A stretch of DNA of 64,000 nucleotides from NCBI GenBank assembly GCA_025345505.1, contig JANVCC010000167.1:1031926-1095925 (forward strand), given 5' to 3'. Both the position numbers and the translations under genes were made by a program. The DNA is from Todiramphus chloris collaris (taxonomy: Eukaryota; Chordata; Aves; Coraciiformes; Alcedinidae). Within the stretch, counting starts at the first letter, position 1; each line of letters begins with the position of its first letter. The notes beneath the pieces were generated by a model. The model was given only the letters and a program-made list of their open reading frames with translations, ran no database searches and had not been told where the DNA came from. Positions 14,201-25,755 of this stretch are shown here, piece after piece.

Positions 14201-17164
14201 TGAATGGATTTCTGCTACCATTAAGGAATTGATAACGCTGTTTATAAACAGTAAACCTGTTTATAAACCTGTTTATAAACTGTAAACCTGCAGTAATAAC
14301 AGGGATTGTTAGAAGTTGCCAATCACTGCAAGACTTCTAGAAGCCGTTGAGCCACGAAAGACAAAGAGTGTTTCCCCATAAACAGGAGGTATCTTTCAAA
14401 ATTCTGATCAGAAAGCACCAAGTTAAGTTTTGCACTCGAAAAGGTTCTAGAATGCAATGACACTCCAAAATGAGGATGTACATACCAAAGTTCAGTGAAC
14501 AATCCACTACTTACCTGCATTACAAGAGTGCTTTCTTACAGCCTCCGTCATCCTGCAGTCTGCACTAACATAAAGGGATGGCCAAATTAGGTAATTGTTT
14601 CCCCAAGAGGCTTGAATGACATGTTGCATTTTCAGATGAAGGTGGTCTTGCAACTTTTTCTTTTTAAAAAGGATATTAAATTATAAAGGATGACTTGAGG
14701 CTGGTTTGGGTTTTTTTTTCTAGCTCTGATTCAATACCCGTTTGCTCTACTGCTTTTTTTACCTCCCAAACTTGTATCATGAACATAAAACCTGCCCGGT
14801 GAGCAGGAAGTTGAGTACAGAAAGCAAATGCAGATGAAAGAGTACACAGATTAAAACAGAGGAGATGGATGGTTCAGTGTGAGCTAATTAGCTGACTCCA
14901 GAAGAACAATTCATAGCCTACTAAATGATCAGAAAAACAAACCAAGAGGAGAAAAGCAGATGGCTTGCATCTGCCATTCTTGCCTTCTAACAGGGAGCCT
15001 TCATGTGACAGCAGCAGTCCAATAGGTGACGTTCCAGATTTTAACTCTTTGGAGCACACTCCTTGTGTGCTCCCACAGTTTATCATTGTTAACAGTGTCA
15101 GCAGCACAGTCCTGGTGCAAAAAGCTGCTGACAGCTGGTCTGCTCCGTCAGGGAAAGCTCCAAGGCCATCCTCACCTCCTGAGATTTTTATTCTGCCCAT
15201 CATCCCCCTCTAATTAGAGCTTTCTTTTGGATTCTTCCCTATTTTACCTGGATCTGCTTAATTTTCAATATCTGGCGTGATTTTGGTATTTCAGAATCTG
15301 AGTTCTCCTCCAGTTACTGTCATATTTTAAGAGCCAGCAGTTAAAGTGATAATTTCTCTGACAACAGCAGTGCCAGCACTGCCCACTGTCAGAGGTCATG
15401 CACAAAAGCAGAAGTTCAGTAGTCAAGTAGTTATTCTTAAAACATCATAAATGCCTGAGCTATACAGAAATTAAAACTAAGCCCTTCTAAAATGTCTAGG
15501 TCAAGATACAGTTACCAGTTTCTTGCTTTAGGAAACCTTGGGGTAAGATGTACATAGGGTGCTCTAGCCCCCCTAGATGATGTTCTCTGCTTGAGGACTG
15601 GACAAATCACACAATCTGACAATCTTAAAGTAGCTCCACACAAAAAAATACAAAAGAACACTGATACAAGCTTAATTTCTTTAGGGAAAATTAAAGTGCA
15701 GCCAGAGCAAAGTGTATTTTCCAAGCCAAGGTTTTTTAGCAGAAATATATGTTTAGCTGTGTTTATAAGATAAGACTTTCTGCCTTTTCTTGCAAGGGTA
15801 GGTGGGAAGGGAAAAAGGCCAGGATGACATGAAGAGGAGGGTTATTAAGAGTACTGACATGAACCTTCCTCAACATGCCTTCAAAATGACATCTGTAGAA
15901 AGACCTGATGATGAGCTTTTGGGTAAGTTCTGGTTAATGGCTCTGGTGCTGTCTGGAGTGGCTTCAGTATTGTCATTCATCGTCCTGTGAGCATGAACGC
16001 AACTGTTTTACCAGCCACTGGACCTATTCTCTGCTGCACGTAGTGCCTGCTCTGTGCCTGGTGCCAGGAAATTCAGTATCTGCTGTGAAGGAGAACAGAA
16101 AAATGTTCTTGCTTATTCTACTCCAGTTGTCCACTGAAGCAGAAGGGAGAGAGGAATCTCTTCCTCTCCAGAGATTTCCATTGTCTCCCAAGGTTTTTAT
16201 AAAGATGAGATGCCTGCCACCAGGGACACACATCTGTCAGGGATCTTCCCCGTTAATAGCTAATAGGAAAAGGGGTAGGGAAAGAGTTCAAGGCATCTGT
16301 CATTCTCCTTGGTATAGGAGTTATGCTTCAGCTCTTTTTCTTAGTAACTGTCTTGTACTACTGAGATGTCTATCTGAGCAATACTGAATATTTGTAGGTG
16401 CTGACAACCACTGTTACAGATGCCAGATATAAAATTATTGTGATCAGGATATAAATAATATACAGCTAAGTTACAAAGAATGCATTAATGCTATGCAAGG
16501 ATCATAAAACTCATTTCCTCTTCCTTTACTCTCTGATCAGCTGTAGCCCGTAATTGTCTGAGAGCTTTTTTTTTTTCCTTTCTTTGAGAAGTTCCAGAAA
16601 TGCCATTTGCCAGGAAACATCCAGCACAGCCACACCATTCCAAAACAGAGATAAAACTGGGAATGAAAGGGTGTGAGAGCAGAGGCTACTGATTGACTGT
16701 GGGAACTGGCTTAGAAGGCAAGTGGTACAAGATCATAGTCATGGACTCCCTGGCTCAGACTGTCTGTATCTTATGTTGGTTACATTTCAGTTGTAAACTT
16801 CCTAAGAAAAAACAAGCATGAGCATAGCTAGAGCATAACCTCAGATCCAACAGGTATTCTGTGGCTTCTGCAGCCCTGCCCAAATTCACAGACACCTCCA
16901 GCACACACATTCCTAGCTTAATCTTCAGACTGTTGAATGGATGCGTGATGCTATCACCTTCAGCGTAACATCGCAGAGCTCTCCAGCTTCAAAGAAGTGA
17001 AGAAGAGAGCTGTGAAAATCCTTCCAAGCCTCGTTCGCTTCAAATACAAAGATGTCATCTTCACCATCGCTGTTGGAAGACTTTGGCTGCTGCTGCTGCT
17101 GTCGCCTTTTTCCCTTTATCAGATGTTGTTTTGCCTGCTCTGGGACCATGGATTCTGAAGCCAT
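2158..17164 (-). CDS. KLHL8: Kelch-like protein 8, nine coding exons
   Basis: KLHL8 is a substrate adaptor for CUL3 E3 ubiquitin ligases: the BTB domain binds cullin-3 and the kelch propeller holds the substrate. The family has been linked to rapsyn turnover. Nine coding exons on the minus strand are seen: 16958-17164, 13088-13636, 10286-10472, 9446-9589, 7591-7702, 5710-5878, 4997-5156, 3627-3828 and 2158-2281. All have GT/AG borders and matching phases and join to 617 codons, against about 620 in human. By recalled homology the BTB domain covers roughly residues 55-165, BACK 170-280, and six kelch repeats 315 to the end, with YAVGG/FAVGG blade motifs. The protein ends NVVDCM as in human. 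The start fits because MASESM matches the human MASDSM and an in-frame TGA lies six codons upstream. The gene sits beside HSD17B11/13 as in other vertebrates. Confidence 0.96.
2447..3327 (-). mobile_element. CR1 LINE fragment, minus strand, 3' end with end of ORF2
   Basis: The element starts at its 3' tail (complement of ATTCTGTGATT at 2447-2460). It reads leftward-coding ORF2 remains including FADDAKLGG (the CR1 form of the YxDD reverse-transcriptase motif), LGILVDKK and SALVRPHLEHC. It is 5'-truncated and meets a short plus-strand CR1 piece at 3328. It lies in the last KLHL8 intron. Confidence 0.92.
3328..3374 (+). mobile_element. Short CR1 piece in opposite orientation
   Basis: About 47 bp encode [16 protein letters not shown] on the plus strand, the same CR1 segment as in the adjoining minus-strand copy. 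The pair forms an inverted repeat with a spacer of about 20 bp. Confidence 0.8.
3627..3828 (-). CDS. KLHL8: KLHL8 exon: fifth and start of sixth kelch repeat
   Basis: This 202-nt exon encodes GFDDNSPLSSVERFDPRSN through NTVEAFDPTGN. The acceptor is CTTTGCAG and the donor GTATGGTT. The exon lies just beyond the inverted CR1 pair at 3261-3374, so the intron before the last exon is mostly repeat. Confidence 0.95.
4351..4535 (+). mobile_element. CR1 3' end fragment
   Basis: About 185 bp match the CR1 3' end: GGAAGAGGCTGCCCAGAG, the GGGGGGTTGGACTCGATGAT stretch and a terminal TTCTGTGTGATCC. It sits in the KLHL8 intron between the exons at 3627 and 4997 and is strongly 5'-truncated. Confidence 0.9.
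4997..5156 (-). CDS. KLHL8: KLHL8 exon: fourth kelch repeat
   Basis: This 160-nt exon encodes SHVYAVGGNDGVASLSSVEK through LHGCLYVVG. The acceptor is CTTCCCAG and the donor GTGAGTAG. The final glycine is split with the next exon. Confidence 0.94.
5710..5878 (-). CDS. KLHL8: KLHL8 exon: third kelch repeat
   Basis: This 169-nt exon encodes RGIALASLGGPIYAIGG through PRGGVGSVALV. The acceptor is TTTTCTTAG and the donor GTAAGTGA. It is phase 2 in and phase 0 out. Confidence 0.94.
7591..7702 (-). CDS. KLHL8: KLHL8 exon: second kelch repeat
   Basis: This 112-nt exon encodes KVYAVGGHDGNEHLGSME through MKASMNTK, with the arginine split across the junction. The acceptor is GTGTTTCAG and the donor GTAGGTGG. 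Confidence 0.94.
7816..8084 (-). mobile_element. CR1 3' end fragment, minus strand
   Basis: The copy starts CATAGAATCATGAAGG and continues with the complement of the CR1 3' region (AGGGATGGGGACTCCAGCC, TCCAACCTAAACCTCCCC). It is a different subfamily from the 2447 copy and belongs with those at 17622 and 19866. It lies in a KLHL8 intron. Confidence 0.88.
8626..9290 (-). mobile_element. Older CR1 copy split by a younger CR1
   Basis: Minus-strand CR1 sequence runs 8626-8690 and resumes at 8959-9290 (complement of the 3' half, with AGAGATGGGGCATCTACC and CCACAAGAAGGTCTCCCC). The plus-strand copy at 8691-8958 sits between the halves. The host copy looks more diverged than the insert. Confidence 0.82.
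8691..8958 (+). mobile_element. Younger CR1 3' fragment nested in an older CR1
   Basis: About 268 bp of plus-strand CR1 run from GTGCCCAGTGATAGGACG to CTATGATTCTGTG. They interrupt the minus-strand CR1 at 8626-9290 and are close to the copy at 38990. Confidence 0.85.
9446..9589 (-). CDS. KLHL8: KLHL8 exon: first kelch repeat
   Basis: This 144-nt exon encodes VLFCVGGRGGSGDPFRSIEC through RRRHVGVISVGG, blade 1 of the propeller. The acceptor is TCTTCTTCAG and the donor GTCAGTAA. A glycine stands where I recall an acidic residue in human (ISVG-GK against ISVD/E-GK). Confidence 0.94.
10043..10091 (+). repeat. Short tandem duplication, about 21 bp unit
   Basis: The motif GAGCCAATCAGGAGAAATT occurs twice head to tail in a KLHL8 intron. 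Each copy contains a CCAAT pentamer; no function is implied. Confidence 0.75.
10286..10472 (-). CDS. KLHL8: KLHL8 exon: end of BACK domain (residues 253-314)
   Basis: This 187-nt exon starts VRLPLLP and ends in the linker TTPRKQTAG. The acceptor is CCTGTCAG-like before GTACGG, and the donor is GTAATTAA. It is phase 0 in and phase 1 out, which fits both neighbours. Confidence 0.94.
10473..13087. other. KLHL8 intron (BACK exon to BTB exon)
   Basis: I recognise no gene and no clear interspersed repeat in this intron. A C-rich stretch lies at about 12830-12855. The remaining short open frames have no recognisable content. Confidence 0.5.
13088..13636 (-). CDS. KLHL8: KLHL8 BTB/BACK exon (residues 70-252)
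   Basis: This 549-nt, phase-0 exon runs from VGSKLISCHKL to LDEILAQ. It holds most of the BTB fold and the first half of the BACK domain and is nearly identical to the mammalian protein as recalled. The acceptor is TTTTCCAG and the donor GTAGGGCA. It is the largest exon of the gene. Long open frames on the opposite strand here are shadows of it. Confidence 0.96.
13750..13953 (+). repeat. Three-copy tandem repeat, 66-70 bp unit
   Basis: Units start at about 13750, 13820 and 13886, each opening GAGCTACTGTATTTT and containing CCATTTGCCCTGGA and TTCTGACA. The copies differ by scattered substitutions. The array lies about 115 bp upstream of the KLHL8 BTB exon in transcript direction. Confidence 0.85.
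13954..16957. other. KLHL8 intron between first coding and BTB exons
   Basis: I see no exon or recognisable interspersed repeat in these 3 kb. Short direct repeats of GTTTATAAAC type occur near 14242-14290. Confidence 0.5.
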
Positions 17165-17271
17165 GAGCTGTTTCTTCTTTCACTGCATGAATCTTCAAAA
17201 ACTCCTGCCAAGACAAAATCCAGCCCATCCGGAGTCAAGTCCTCAAATTCAGTTAAGTTCTGTTCATCTTC
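16958..17271 (-). CDS. KLHL8: KLHL8 exon 2: 5'UTR end and first coding exon (residues 1-69)
   Basis: The coding part is 16958-17164, from MASESM to the start of the BTB domain (GELCDVTLK). The acceptor TTTGAACAG precedes 17271. The donor is GTGATAGC, a weak but legal site. A run of five glutamines lies at about residues 22-26. The 5'UTR part, 17165-17271, holds three upstream ATGs; two alternative frames stay open across the KLHL8 start (see findings). Confidence 0.92.
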
Positions 17272-17621
17272 CTGTTCAAACAAAAAAAACAAACCCCCCC
17301 AAAAGAAGTTGAGATATTAGGCACTGCTGGTACCTAACACTTTCATCATGTGTTATAAATACTACCTCTTATCTTACTTGGGGAAGGTGGGAGCAGAAGG
17401 GAGGTACAGGGGGTGGAAAGATCCACAGTCAAGACTCCTATGCAAGTACCTTTAGGAAAAGCTGTTGTTTGTGAACAGAAAGATATTGGAATGAAAATTA
17501 TTTCTTTTTATCTAGCAATCTTCTACAGGCTGATATTTAAAGCATGTCAGTGAATGTTATGCAGAAGCTTGTTGCTGCTTTCTAGCTTTTGAGTGTTTAC
17601 CCAGCTTAGCGGAAGAGACAC

Positions 17622-17862
17622 GGAATTTCCTAGATTGGAAAAGCCCTTGAAGATCATCAAGGCCAATCATTAACAGAACACTGAGAAGATCTTGACTAAA
17701 CCATGTCCCTCAGCACTATGTCCACTTAACTCTGAAGTACCTCCAGGGATGGGGACTCACCCACTTCCCTGGGCAAGCCGTTCCAGTGCCTGATAACCTG
17801 TTCAGTAAAGAAATTCTTCCTCATATCCAACCTGAACTTCCCTTGGTGCAACTCAGGCAGTG
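17622..17862 (-). mobile_element. CR1 3' end fragment, minus strand
   Basis: About 240 bp of complement CR1 sequence, including AGGGATGGGGACTCACCC and ATCCAACCTGAACTTCCC. It is diverged and therefore probably old. It lies in KLHL8 intron 1, about 350 bp from the acceptor. Confidence 0.82.
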
Positions 17863-19865
17863 CATCCAAACCCTTTGTGGCCTCTGGTGTTGGAGGAAGT
17901 GGACTGACCGAAGTAACAAAAAACTACTTCTACTCTAAAAATGTTAAGTCGCGTGTCTGAGAGCAGAACTGCCTTTCTTCTGGGTATTCTGGAAGTGTCT
18001 GTGCCTCTTACTAAATTTACAGCTCCTCGTGCATCCAGACAAAAGCAGGAAGTGATTTCAGGCGATCACACTCGTTTCTGCTGTAGGTCACGGGGTTGTT
18101 GCCAGCTCCATGTCCTGTGCAGTGACAAGGCTGTTGGCTACACTGGGCCAGGCAGCTTAAAGCAAGATCAAATGGGCCTAGAATATTCACTGATGGTGCT
18201 TAAGCAAGTAAGTGTTCTTGCCTTAAAAGGTATCTAAGAAAAAGGTCTTACTTCTTCCAAAGCCATAAACTAGCTCAAAAATATTATAGCCCATGGGATA
18301 TTTATACCATTTATAGCAAGGAATACCTTTTTTCCACTGAATTTCACTTACATTATGCCAGATTTGACAAATTCCTAGACTAAGATGTTTTTTTCTAGTT
18401 CATCAGAGGGAGAAGTCTTGATATTTTGGTTCTCCTTTTTCAGCTTCAAATGAATCCTCCACTGGTAGCACCCATGGCCTCTGCTTTGTTGAACGTGCCC
18501 TTTGAAGAACTTGCTTTTACTGCTGAGATACAGACCCAAGAGATACACAAAGCTTCAGAGGCAACCTGCTGAAGCACAAAAGCGAACACAGAGAGGCAAG
18601 AGAATAAAAAGAAGCTGAAATGCTGTACAAGGGTTCTGAAAAGCATCATGTATTATTCATTCAGAGCTAAGATACAGCATCTTTAGCCTTCTAGGGAACT
18701 CTTGCTTATTTTGGTCCTTAACTAACACTCTCACTTCACTGTTCCCTAGCTACTCACACCTCACAGTAGTTTTGCAGACGAGTAGAAACGCTGCTTTCGG
18801 GCAGAACTGCCACTGACTGCTAAGTGATAGTTCACAGCTCCTGCTAAATGCTAGTTCACAGCTCCTAAGTCATAAGGTTTTTTTTCCTTCTGGCATATGG
18901 GCTAGATTTATCCTCGTCCTTTAACTGCAACTACATGTATCTTTTCCAAGCTACTGTGTGTCTCACTGTAAGAGGTCGATGGGGTGTGTATGTTTTACCC
19001 ATTTTGGGTATGCCACTGTAACACCAACACAAACCCCAGGAGTCTTAAATCAGTGCTGTCAGGGTGACTTATTTTTATATGTCTTAAATAAACTGAGCAG
19101 TAACACAAAAGCCAAACAGAACTGGTTTGAAGCAGTGCTTTTCGTCCGTATCTGAGCTCATCTCAAATGAAGCTCTTGGAGCGAAAAGAAGTTGACCACA
19201 TATTTGGATTTATATACTTAAGTAGATGCTAAGAAACCAGAAATGACACCAGGGAGCCCAAGGCTCCATTACTCAGGCACATAGGCGTAGAGAGGAGAGT
19301 CATGTGCAAGGATGCTCCCAGTATGGCAATACAAAGTGTATGGGTACACGAGAGCAAGTCAGTTACTGCACCTCAGATAAAAAGAAGTTTCTGTGACATG
19401 TTAAAAATTAACATGTTTATTATAACCTTAAGGAAAGACTGAGATAGCAATAGCCTGACACACTTGGGTTTCATTTTGATGAGACTTTGTGACAGATAAT
19501 ACCTGACGTGGTTTTTATTCTTCCCCCAAGTCGCCAGTTCAGAAGCATCTGGTTTCTGTGATACATCTCGATCATCCAAATCTTTTTAGGTACCTACCCA
19601 CAGATTTCTCTTAATTACAGCATCTCGCTGTTTGAGTCTTCAAACAAATCATCGTCTGCTACGGAAAGTACCAGCTGTAGCCCTGAGATGGCTGTAAAGA
19701 TAACTTTGAAGGAGGGCCAGGTCACTGTCCTTGTCTCTGACTTGCATCTGGCCTGAAAAGTAGCACTGCTATGAATGCTATCATCTGTTGGAAAAATCAA
19801 GGGACTTTCACAGTTGGAAGTGTAAGGTGAGTCAAGAGCCACTACCATACTTAATTTCTTCAGGG

Positions 19866-20403
19866 AAGCAACTGTGCCCCTGTACTTGGCTCTGGTGAGG
19901 CTGCAGCTTGAGTACTGGGTTCAGTTTTGGGTGCCACAGGATAAAAAAAGCCATTTAGATGCTGGAGCAGGTCCAGAGAAGGACAATGAAGCTGGTGAGG
20001 GGTCTGGAGAACATGTCTGATGAGGAGAGGCTGAGGGAGCTGGGGTGGTTTAGTCTGGAGAAGAGGAGGCCGAGGGAAATCTTATTGCTTTCTACCTGAA
20101 GGGAGGTTGGAGTGAGGTGGGTGTTGGTCTCTTCCCCAAAGTACCAAGCGATAGGAAGAGAGTAAATGGGCTGAAGTTGTGCCAGGGGAGGTTTGGATTG
20201 AACATTGGGAAAGATTTCAATAGTGAGAGTGGTGAGGCCTTGGAACAGGCTGCCCAAGGAGGGGCTGGAGTCCCCATCCCTGGAGGGGTTCAGCAAACAC
20301 CCAGATGTGGCACTTCAGGAGATGGCTTAGTGGTCCTGATAATGCTGGGTAGATGGTTGGACTTGATGATCTTGGAGGTCTTTTCCAACCTTAATGATTC
20401 TGT
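19866..20403 (+). mobile_element. CR1 3' end with ORF2 C-terminal remains
   Basis: Plus-strand CR1 from the CCTGGTGAGGCTGCAGCT-like ORF2 region, through GATGAGGAGAGGCTGAGG and GGTTGGACTTGATGATCTTG, to a terminal AATGATTCTGTAA. It is 5'-truncated and its frame is interrupted. It lies in KLHL8 intron 1. Confidence 0.88.
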
Positions 20404-21514
20404 AAAGAGCCAGCCTTACCAACATGGAGCACAACTGGAGTTAAACACAAAGAACAGCACTATTAGAGCTGTGAATCACAAGATAATGTACTGAAGTGTG
20501 TGATACAGCCTATCACGACCCAGGCAGAAGGAGAGAACAGATGTTTCATTTGCAGGCAATAGCAGTTCGGGCTGATCTGAATGCTTGGCTATAGGCCTTC
20601 ACTGTTCTCACATTTTAAAGGGAACAGAAAGGAGTTTTAGTAGCACTTGAATCAAGATACTAAACTTTGGGAGGCCGAAGGTCATGCAGGAGTCATGAGG
20701 GTCAGTATAATATTGCAATTCCAAACCTCCTCCTCCTCCCAGCTTGGAGTGGAAGGGTAAATAGTTCTGTCGTTGCACAGCCTTACAGGGACAGCATGTG
20801 CAAAGACCAAGAAGTCGAAGCTGTACTTTTGCATCTTTAATTAGATAGAAGTTTAGTTTAAGAAGATTTAGAAGGTTATAGTTTAAGAAGCACTAGCTAG
20901 GAGGATTAATCAGCATTTAAGTGAGTGTGCATGCTGCTCAATTATGTGCTAAGAGAAGAGCCATTTACAGATTTGCTCCCCAAATCAACAGTCATTTAAC
21001 AATAACATCCAGCTACTTGAGGTTAGTTTAGTACTGGCTGAATGCTGCAGACATACACACACTTTCCTCTCTAGAACAAACCCCCACAGTGGCCCTTCAA
21101 AACCTCCCTGTTCATCTTGGCAACTGAGTTTTCCATTCTCAGTCCTGTCCAGTCTTCTGATTACAGTAAGAGTATGGCCATCCCAGAAAGTGACTGACTC
21201 TCAGGAAACTAAAGGAACTGCCTCACATCATCTGTCACTCCTTGTAGACACTCCGTGAAGGAGAAACTGTCTGCATAAAAAGAAAACCAAAACAAACCAC
21301 ACAGCATTGATTAGCTCACCACTGTTGGCTGAGAGTGGGTCAGCAATTTTCTCGTTCCAGTTAAATACTTCTCCAAATACAGCTGTTGCAGAGCTCAGAC
21401 CTGCAGTGCTGGTCCTCAGGCAAGGGACCGAAGATCCCTTCCTAGCTATTCCTCACTGTTAAACTGAAAAGGAAGCAGGGATGGGAGGGCAGAGCACAAG
21501 CACTTTATATCTTT

Positions 21515-21778
21515 TTTTTTTTTTTTATCCCTGGGTGTGTTTAAGCATCACTTGGATGTGGTGTTGGGGGAGATGGTGTAGGGGTGAACTTGTAGAGTAA
21601 GGTTAATGGTTGGACACGATGATCCCAACGGGCTTTTCCAACCTGAGTGATTCTGTGATATCTGCTGCGGTGCTGGGGGATATGGTTTAGGGGTGAACTT
21701 GTAGAGTAGGGTTAATGGTTGGACACGATGATCCCAAGGGGCTTTTCCAACCTGAATGATTCTGTGATATCTGCTGCG
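21515..21778 (+). repeat. CR1 3' tail present as a 109-bp tandem duplication
   Basis: A CR1-type 3' tail (GGACACGATGATCCCAA, GGGCTTTTCCAACCTGA, TGATTCTGTGATATCTGC) occurs twice in tandem, units 21561-21669 and 21670-21778. Both copies share the same non-CR1 end TATCTGCTGCGG. That places the duplication after the insertion. Confidence 0.85.
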
Positions 21779-24700
21779 GTTCAGATGACAGTAACATCCT
21801 AAAGGGAAGGGATTTTGGTTCAGACATTCTAGCCAGACCTAAAGCTGAATTAAGTGTCATCTGCAAGTCCCATAGAGTTTGGTAGAGATAAAATACCTCA
21901 AATCATTTCAGATCAAAAAGAAAGGGAAGACAAATAGACAGCAGCAGGACATGAAGGCACAATGCTCATGAAATTAAACCCCAGGAATCCTGGCCCACAA
22001 GCCAACCTAGATGCTGGAGTAGAGAGTCTCCTCCCTCTCTCGGGTACCTTGGGAGACACTGCCCCAGAAAAAAGGGATCGTCCTGGTTCTTCCACTGCCA
22101 CAAGGGAGACAAACAGTTCAGTGGTACAGAACAGAAACAAAGCCAAGTCTCCCACTCCACCTGCAACTAGGCAGTGGTCAGATGACAGGTATCATAGCCA
22201 GAAACCCCGTGCTCTTTATGGGCAGTGCTACTGAAGGTGGAATAAAAGAAGATGGAAGTGCAGGACATATCAAGATCCAGGTGAAGCTTCATCAGCTGTC
22301 TTGTGTTTAACTTTGGTTACACCCCCACAAGATGAATATAAATCATGTCGCGATCTGTGCAGAGAAGGGCAAGAAAAAAAAAAACAAAAAGGGGGTTTGA
22401 ACTGAAGATGAGAAATTTGCTTTCTGTAAATGCAGAGTTTGTAGCCCTGTAAGCAGGGAGGTTTAGGGAAGTGACTCAAGTACAAACAGGCTCCACACAT
22501 GTAAATATATACCAGTCTGTACATGTGACTGGGTAAAACTGACTTAATACAGAGTCTCTGCGGGTAATTATACGCTGGTGCTGCTGACCTCAAGATTAGA
22601 TAAGTATATGCAGTGACAAGATCTTCTCCAGTTTAATCCAGCTGACAGAACAAGCCCAGCTCTTGTCCTGTGTCGTATAAGAAAACTGGAACATTTGAAA
22701 AGAGGGCAGCTGGCAGAGCTAAGGAAGAGGCAGAGAAGTGGGAAGGCCGGGAGGCAAAGTGCAGCCAAGCAGCAGCTTTGGCAGGGAGGGTGTGAGCAGC
22801 TGTTTGCTGTTCAGTCTGGTTACAGCTGCATCAGCAAGAAGGAACAGGGAGGAGGAAAACCCATCAGACAAAACAGTGTGGAAAAACCTCGGTGCTCTCC
22901 CCTTCTCCGTTCACCAATTCCATCAGGAAAGTTGTGGAAACCTGATGCAAAACTGCTCGGATGCCGCTGTTAATGAGGTCAAATCAGACAAGTTTGGAAA
23001 AGGGGAGAGTTCACGTTACATGCTGTATTACAAGTCAAACCTTGCTGTACTTTACAATAGAACGTTAATTTAACGGGGGGAATAAACACAACAAAAAACC
23101 CAGAAACCACATGTCTAACTGGCTTAGCTTGTTTCAAACCACTTGGGTAGAAATCCATCAAAATGTTTATTCGACAATGCTAATATAAAATTTCTAGATC
23201 CCTTTCAGTATTTCCAAGGTTCTTGGTAGCAAATGCTGACATTACTGTTGTTTTGCGTTACTTGCCACACAGGGTAGTTCGGAAAAGAGGGAAATGGGTA
23301 CAGCTGGCACCAACTTTCATCTGCTTCTACAACTTCATCGGTGTTGTAGACACACAAAGAGGGAATGAGGACTCCTCTTTCTTGGAAAAATGCAACAGGA
23401 AAAGGACAGAAAAGGTGTGCTGTAGAGCATGGGAAAGCATAGTGGTTTTGGAAGTAATTCTGCCTGGCAGTCCCTTCATTGTATTTTGAGGCAGCTTCTT
23501 CCTTGCTTCCTTGGATTCTTTATATGAATATGCTCAGCAGAGTTCTACTGAGGCTTAATCCCAGCTTCCACTGAACAGCAGAAAGGTCAGCTGGCTTCTG
23601 GGCTTTATGGGATGACAGGCTGACAATTTTGTTTAATTTTGCATAATAAAAACAATCAAAGAAAACCCACCTCAACTTACTATGTCCTGGTTTACTTATG
23701 CTGGGTTTACTTTTAGTTCGGAAGCACCACAACCCATCAGCAGCTGCAGAACAGAGAACGATTCTGCTTTGCAGATACAGGTATACCGAAAAAGTGATTT
23801 ATTTATGCAGAGTCACCTTGGGAATAGCCAAGAAGTAGAACAGAGAAATAAAACCACTGCAAATCAGTGCAATTCTTTAGGAGTACAGTGATAGATACGT
23901 AATGAAATTTTTTACCTAGTACTTTACATTCCTAAGAAGACATAAAAGGCCCTTAACAAGGAGAGGCATTATTGTCTTCTCTAATGGACCTGATGAACAA
24001 TTTAACAGTCTCCACAGCAGTGCTAGTCCAGCCCTTCCTGGGAGTGTTAACAGAGAGCAAAATCATTTCTAAGTCAATTGCTGGCTGCCCTTTATCCCGG
24101 ATGCGTAAATCAAAGCATAAATTACCCACCAGAGCATCCCAGAGCTGGAGCTGAACACCTACACCCATCAAGCCCATCCTCTCAGGATTGATCTCAACTG
24201 TCATCATAGTCTCTCATCTACAGTCAAGACTCACTGAGGCTGAAGGTCACATTACACCTACAAGTCCAACAGCTCAACCCATAAAGCAGAATCATCTTCC
24301 TCTCTTGGCTCAGAGCTGTAAGGCTCCTTCAAAGCCTCTATGAAATCAGGAGGTAATGCAAGATAAAAAAAAGATTCACAATCCCAGAAGCTCCAACTAT
24401 CAGTGCAGGAAATTATCACAAAACCTGTTTGGTAAAGCATGACAAGGAAGAATGTGGTACTAAGTTGCCTTGCACCAAGGTTGTGTCCTCTTGTGACCAC
24501 ACGGATTAAACTTGCTTTTACGATTAACTGGCCAAGTAGAAAGCTGGATGCTGGGCTACTGACACCTCACAAGTTAGAAAAGAAACCACGTCACGAGGAC
24601 GCTGCTGATCGTGTGCTGCACAGCAACTGGGGGCACAATCGTGGCACGTTGCGACACGGGCACGCTTCTCAGCACAAAAGTTCACGCAGAACTTGTAGGG

Positions 24701-25755
24701 GATCCAGCCCAAACTGACTCAAAAACCTGAGACTAGGTATCTCAGAGTTTTAAACTCTCACTACTGCAGAACACATAGCAAAAGGATGAACCACAGATCT
24801 ATGATCACTGCTTTGTGAACGATCTCCACATCCTTTATGAATAAGAACTTATTAACTGATACTTGCCAGCAAGCAATTGGTTCTGGTGGAGATGGACAGG
24901 TGGCACCTATCAAAGCAGGAATGAAAAGCAAGCAACTTAAAGAGCTGGTGGAGCTGCAGCACCTGAAACCTGCATTTATCCGAGGAAGACAGAGAGGCTA
25001 AGAACTCCCCAGGAGCAATGGGTTCGTTTCTTGCTGTGCTTTAACAAGCGATATTTGGTTTGGGGTAACTGAAGGGACTCGTTAACCCCTGCAAGATGTC
25101 AACAGCAAGCTGAGCAGAGCCTTCGCTTCTTGGGCTGTACGGTAGTGAATTATTTGCGGCCTTTTTTTGCAAGGCGTGGGCTCCCAGCTCTGCTTATTTG
25201 CGTGGTTTTGTCTCCGTAAGGCAACCAGGAGAGCACAGGGCTCCAGGGGTGCCTCCCACATGCTGAGGAAGGGGCTGCCCGGCATGCAACCCCTGGGGGG
25301 GTGGGTTTAAACGAACCCGAGGTCCTCTGCACCAATTCTAGGTGAATTCTCAAGAGACCTACGTTCGCTTTGGGTCAACACCCCGTTTGCTGTGCGAGGG
25401 AGCCGGGCCCGGGCCCGTCCCCATCCCCGCGGCCCAAGGAGCGTCTCACGGGAGGGGGAAGGAGGCGGGGGCTGCGAGGAGGAGGAGGAAGAGGAGGAAA
25501 AAACCATCCCGACCGACCGACCGTCCGAGCAGGACCGCTTCGCGTTACCCCTGAGGGGAGGGGAGGGGGGGGGGGGGGCCTGTTACATAAAGGCACGGGC
25601 ACCCACCATGGCGGCGGCGGCGAGGGGCGGGAAAGGCCCGGGAGTGGGGTGCAGCCCTCCCGCTACCTCGCCGGGGAGGGGGGGAAAGGGGCCGGGTGGC
25701 GGTACCGAGAAACGCGGGTTCCCCCTCCTCTCCTCCCGCTGCCCTCCCCGCTCAC

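Larger units (their letters stand above)
17863..25755. other. KLHL8 intron 1, remainder
   Basis: Most of the 8.5-kb first intron. It contains the CR1 copy at 19866-20403 and the duplicated CR1 tail at 21515-21778. The rest shows no exon or RNA gene that I can support; the open frames near 22000-24200 have no recognisable content. Intron length and CpG-island position agree with a non-coding exon 1 at about 25756. Confidence 0.5.

Noticed and set aside
23953-24207. 84-codon minus-strand open frame with protein-like composition
   Set aside because: It has no recognisable motif, no splice context that joins a gene, and lies deep in KLHL8 intron 1.
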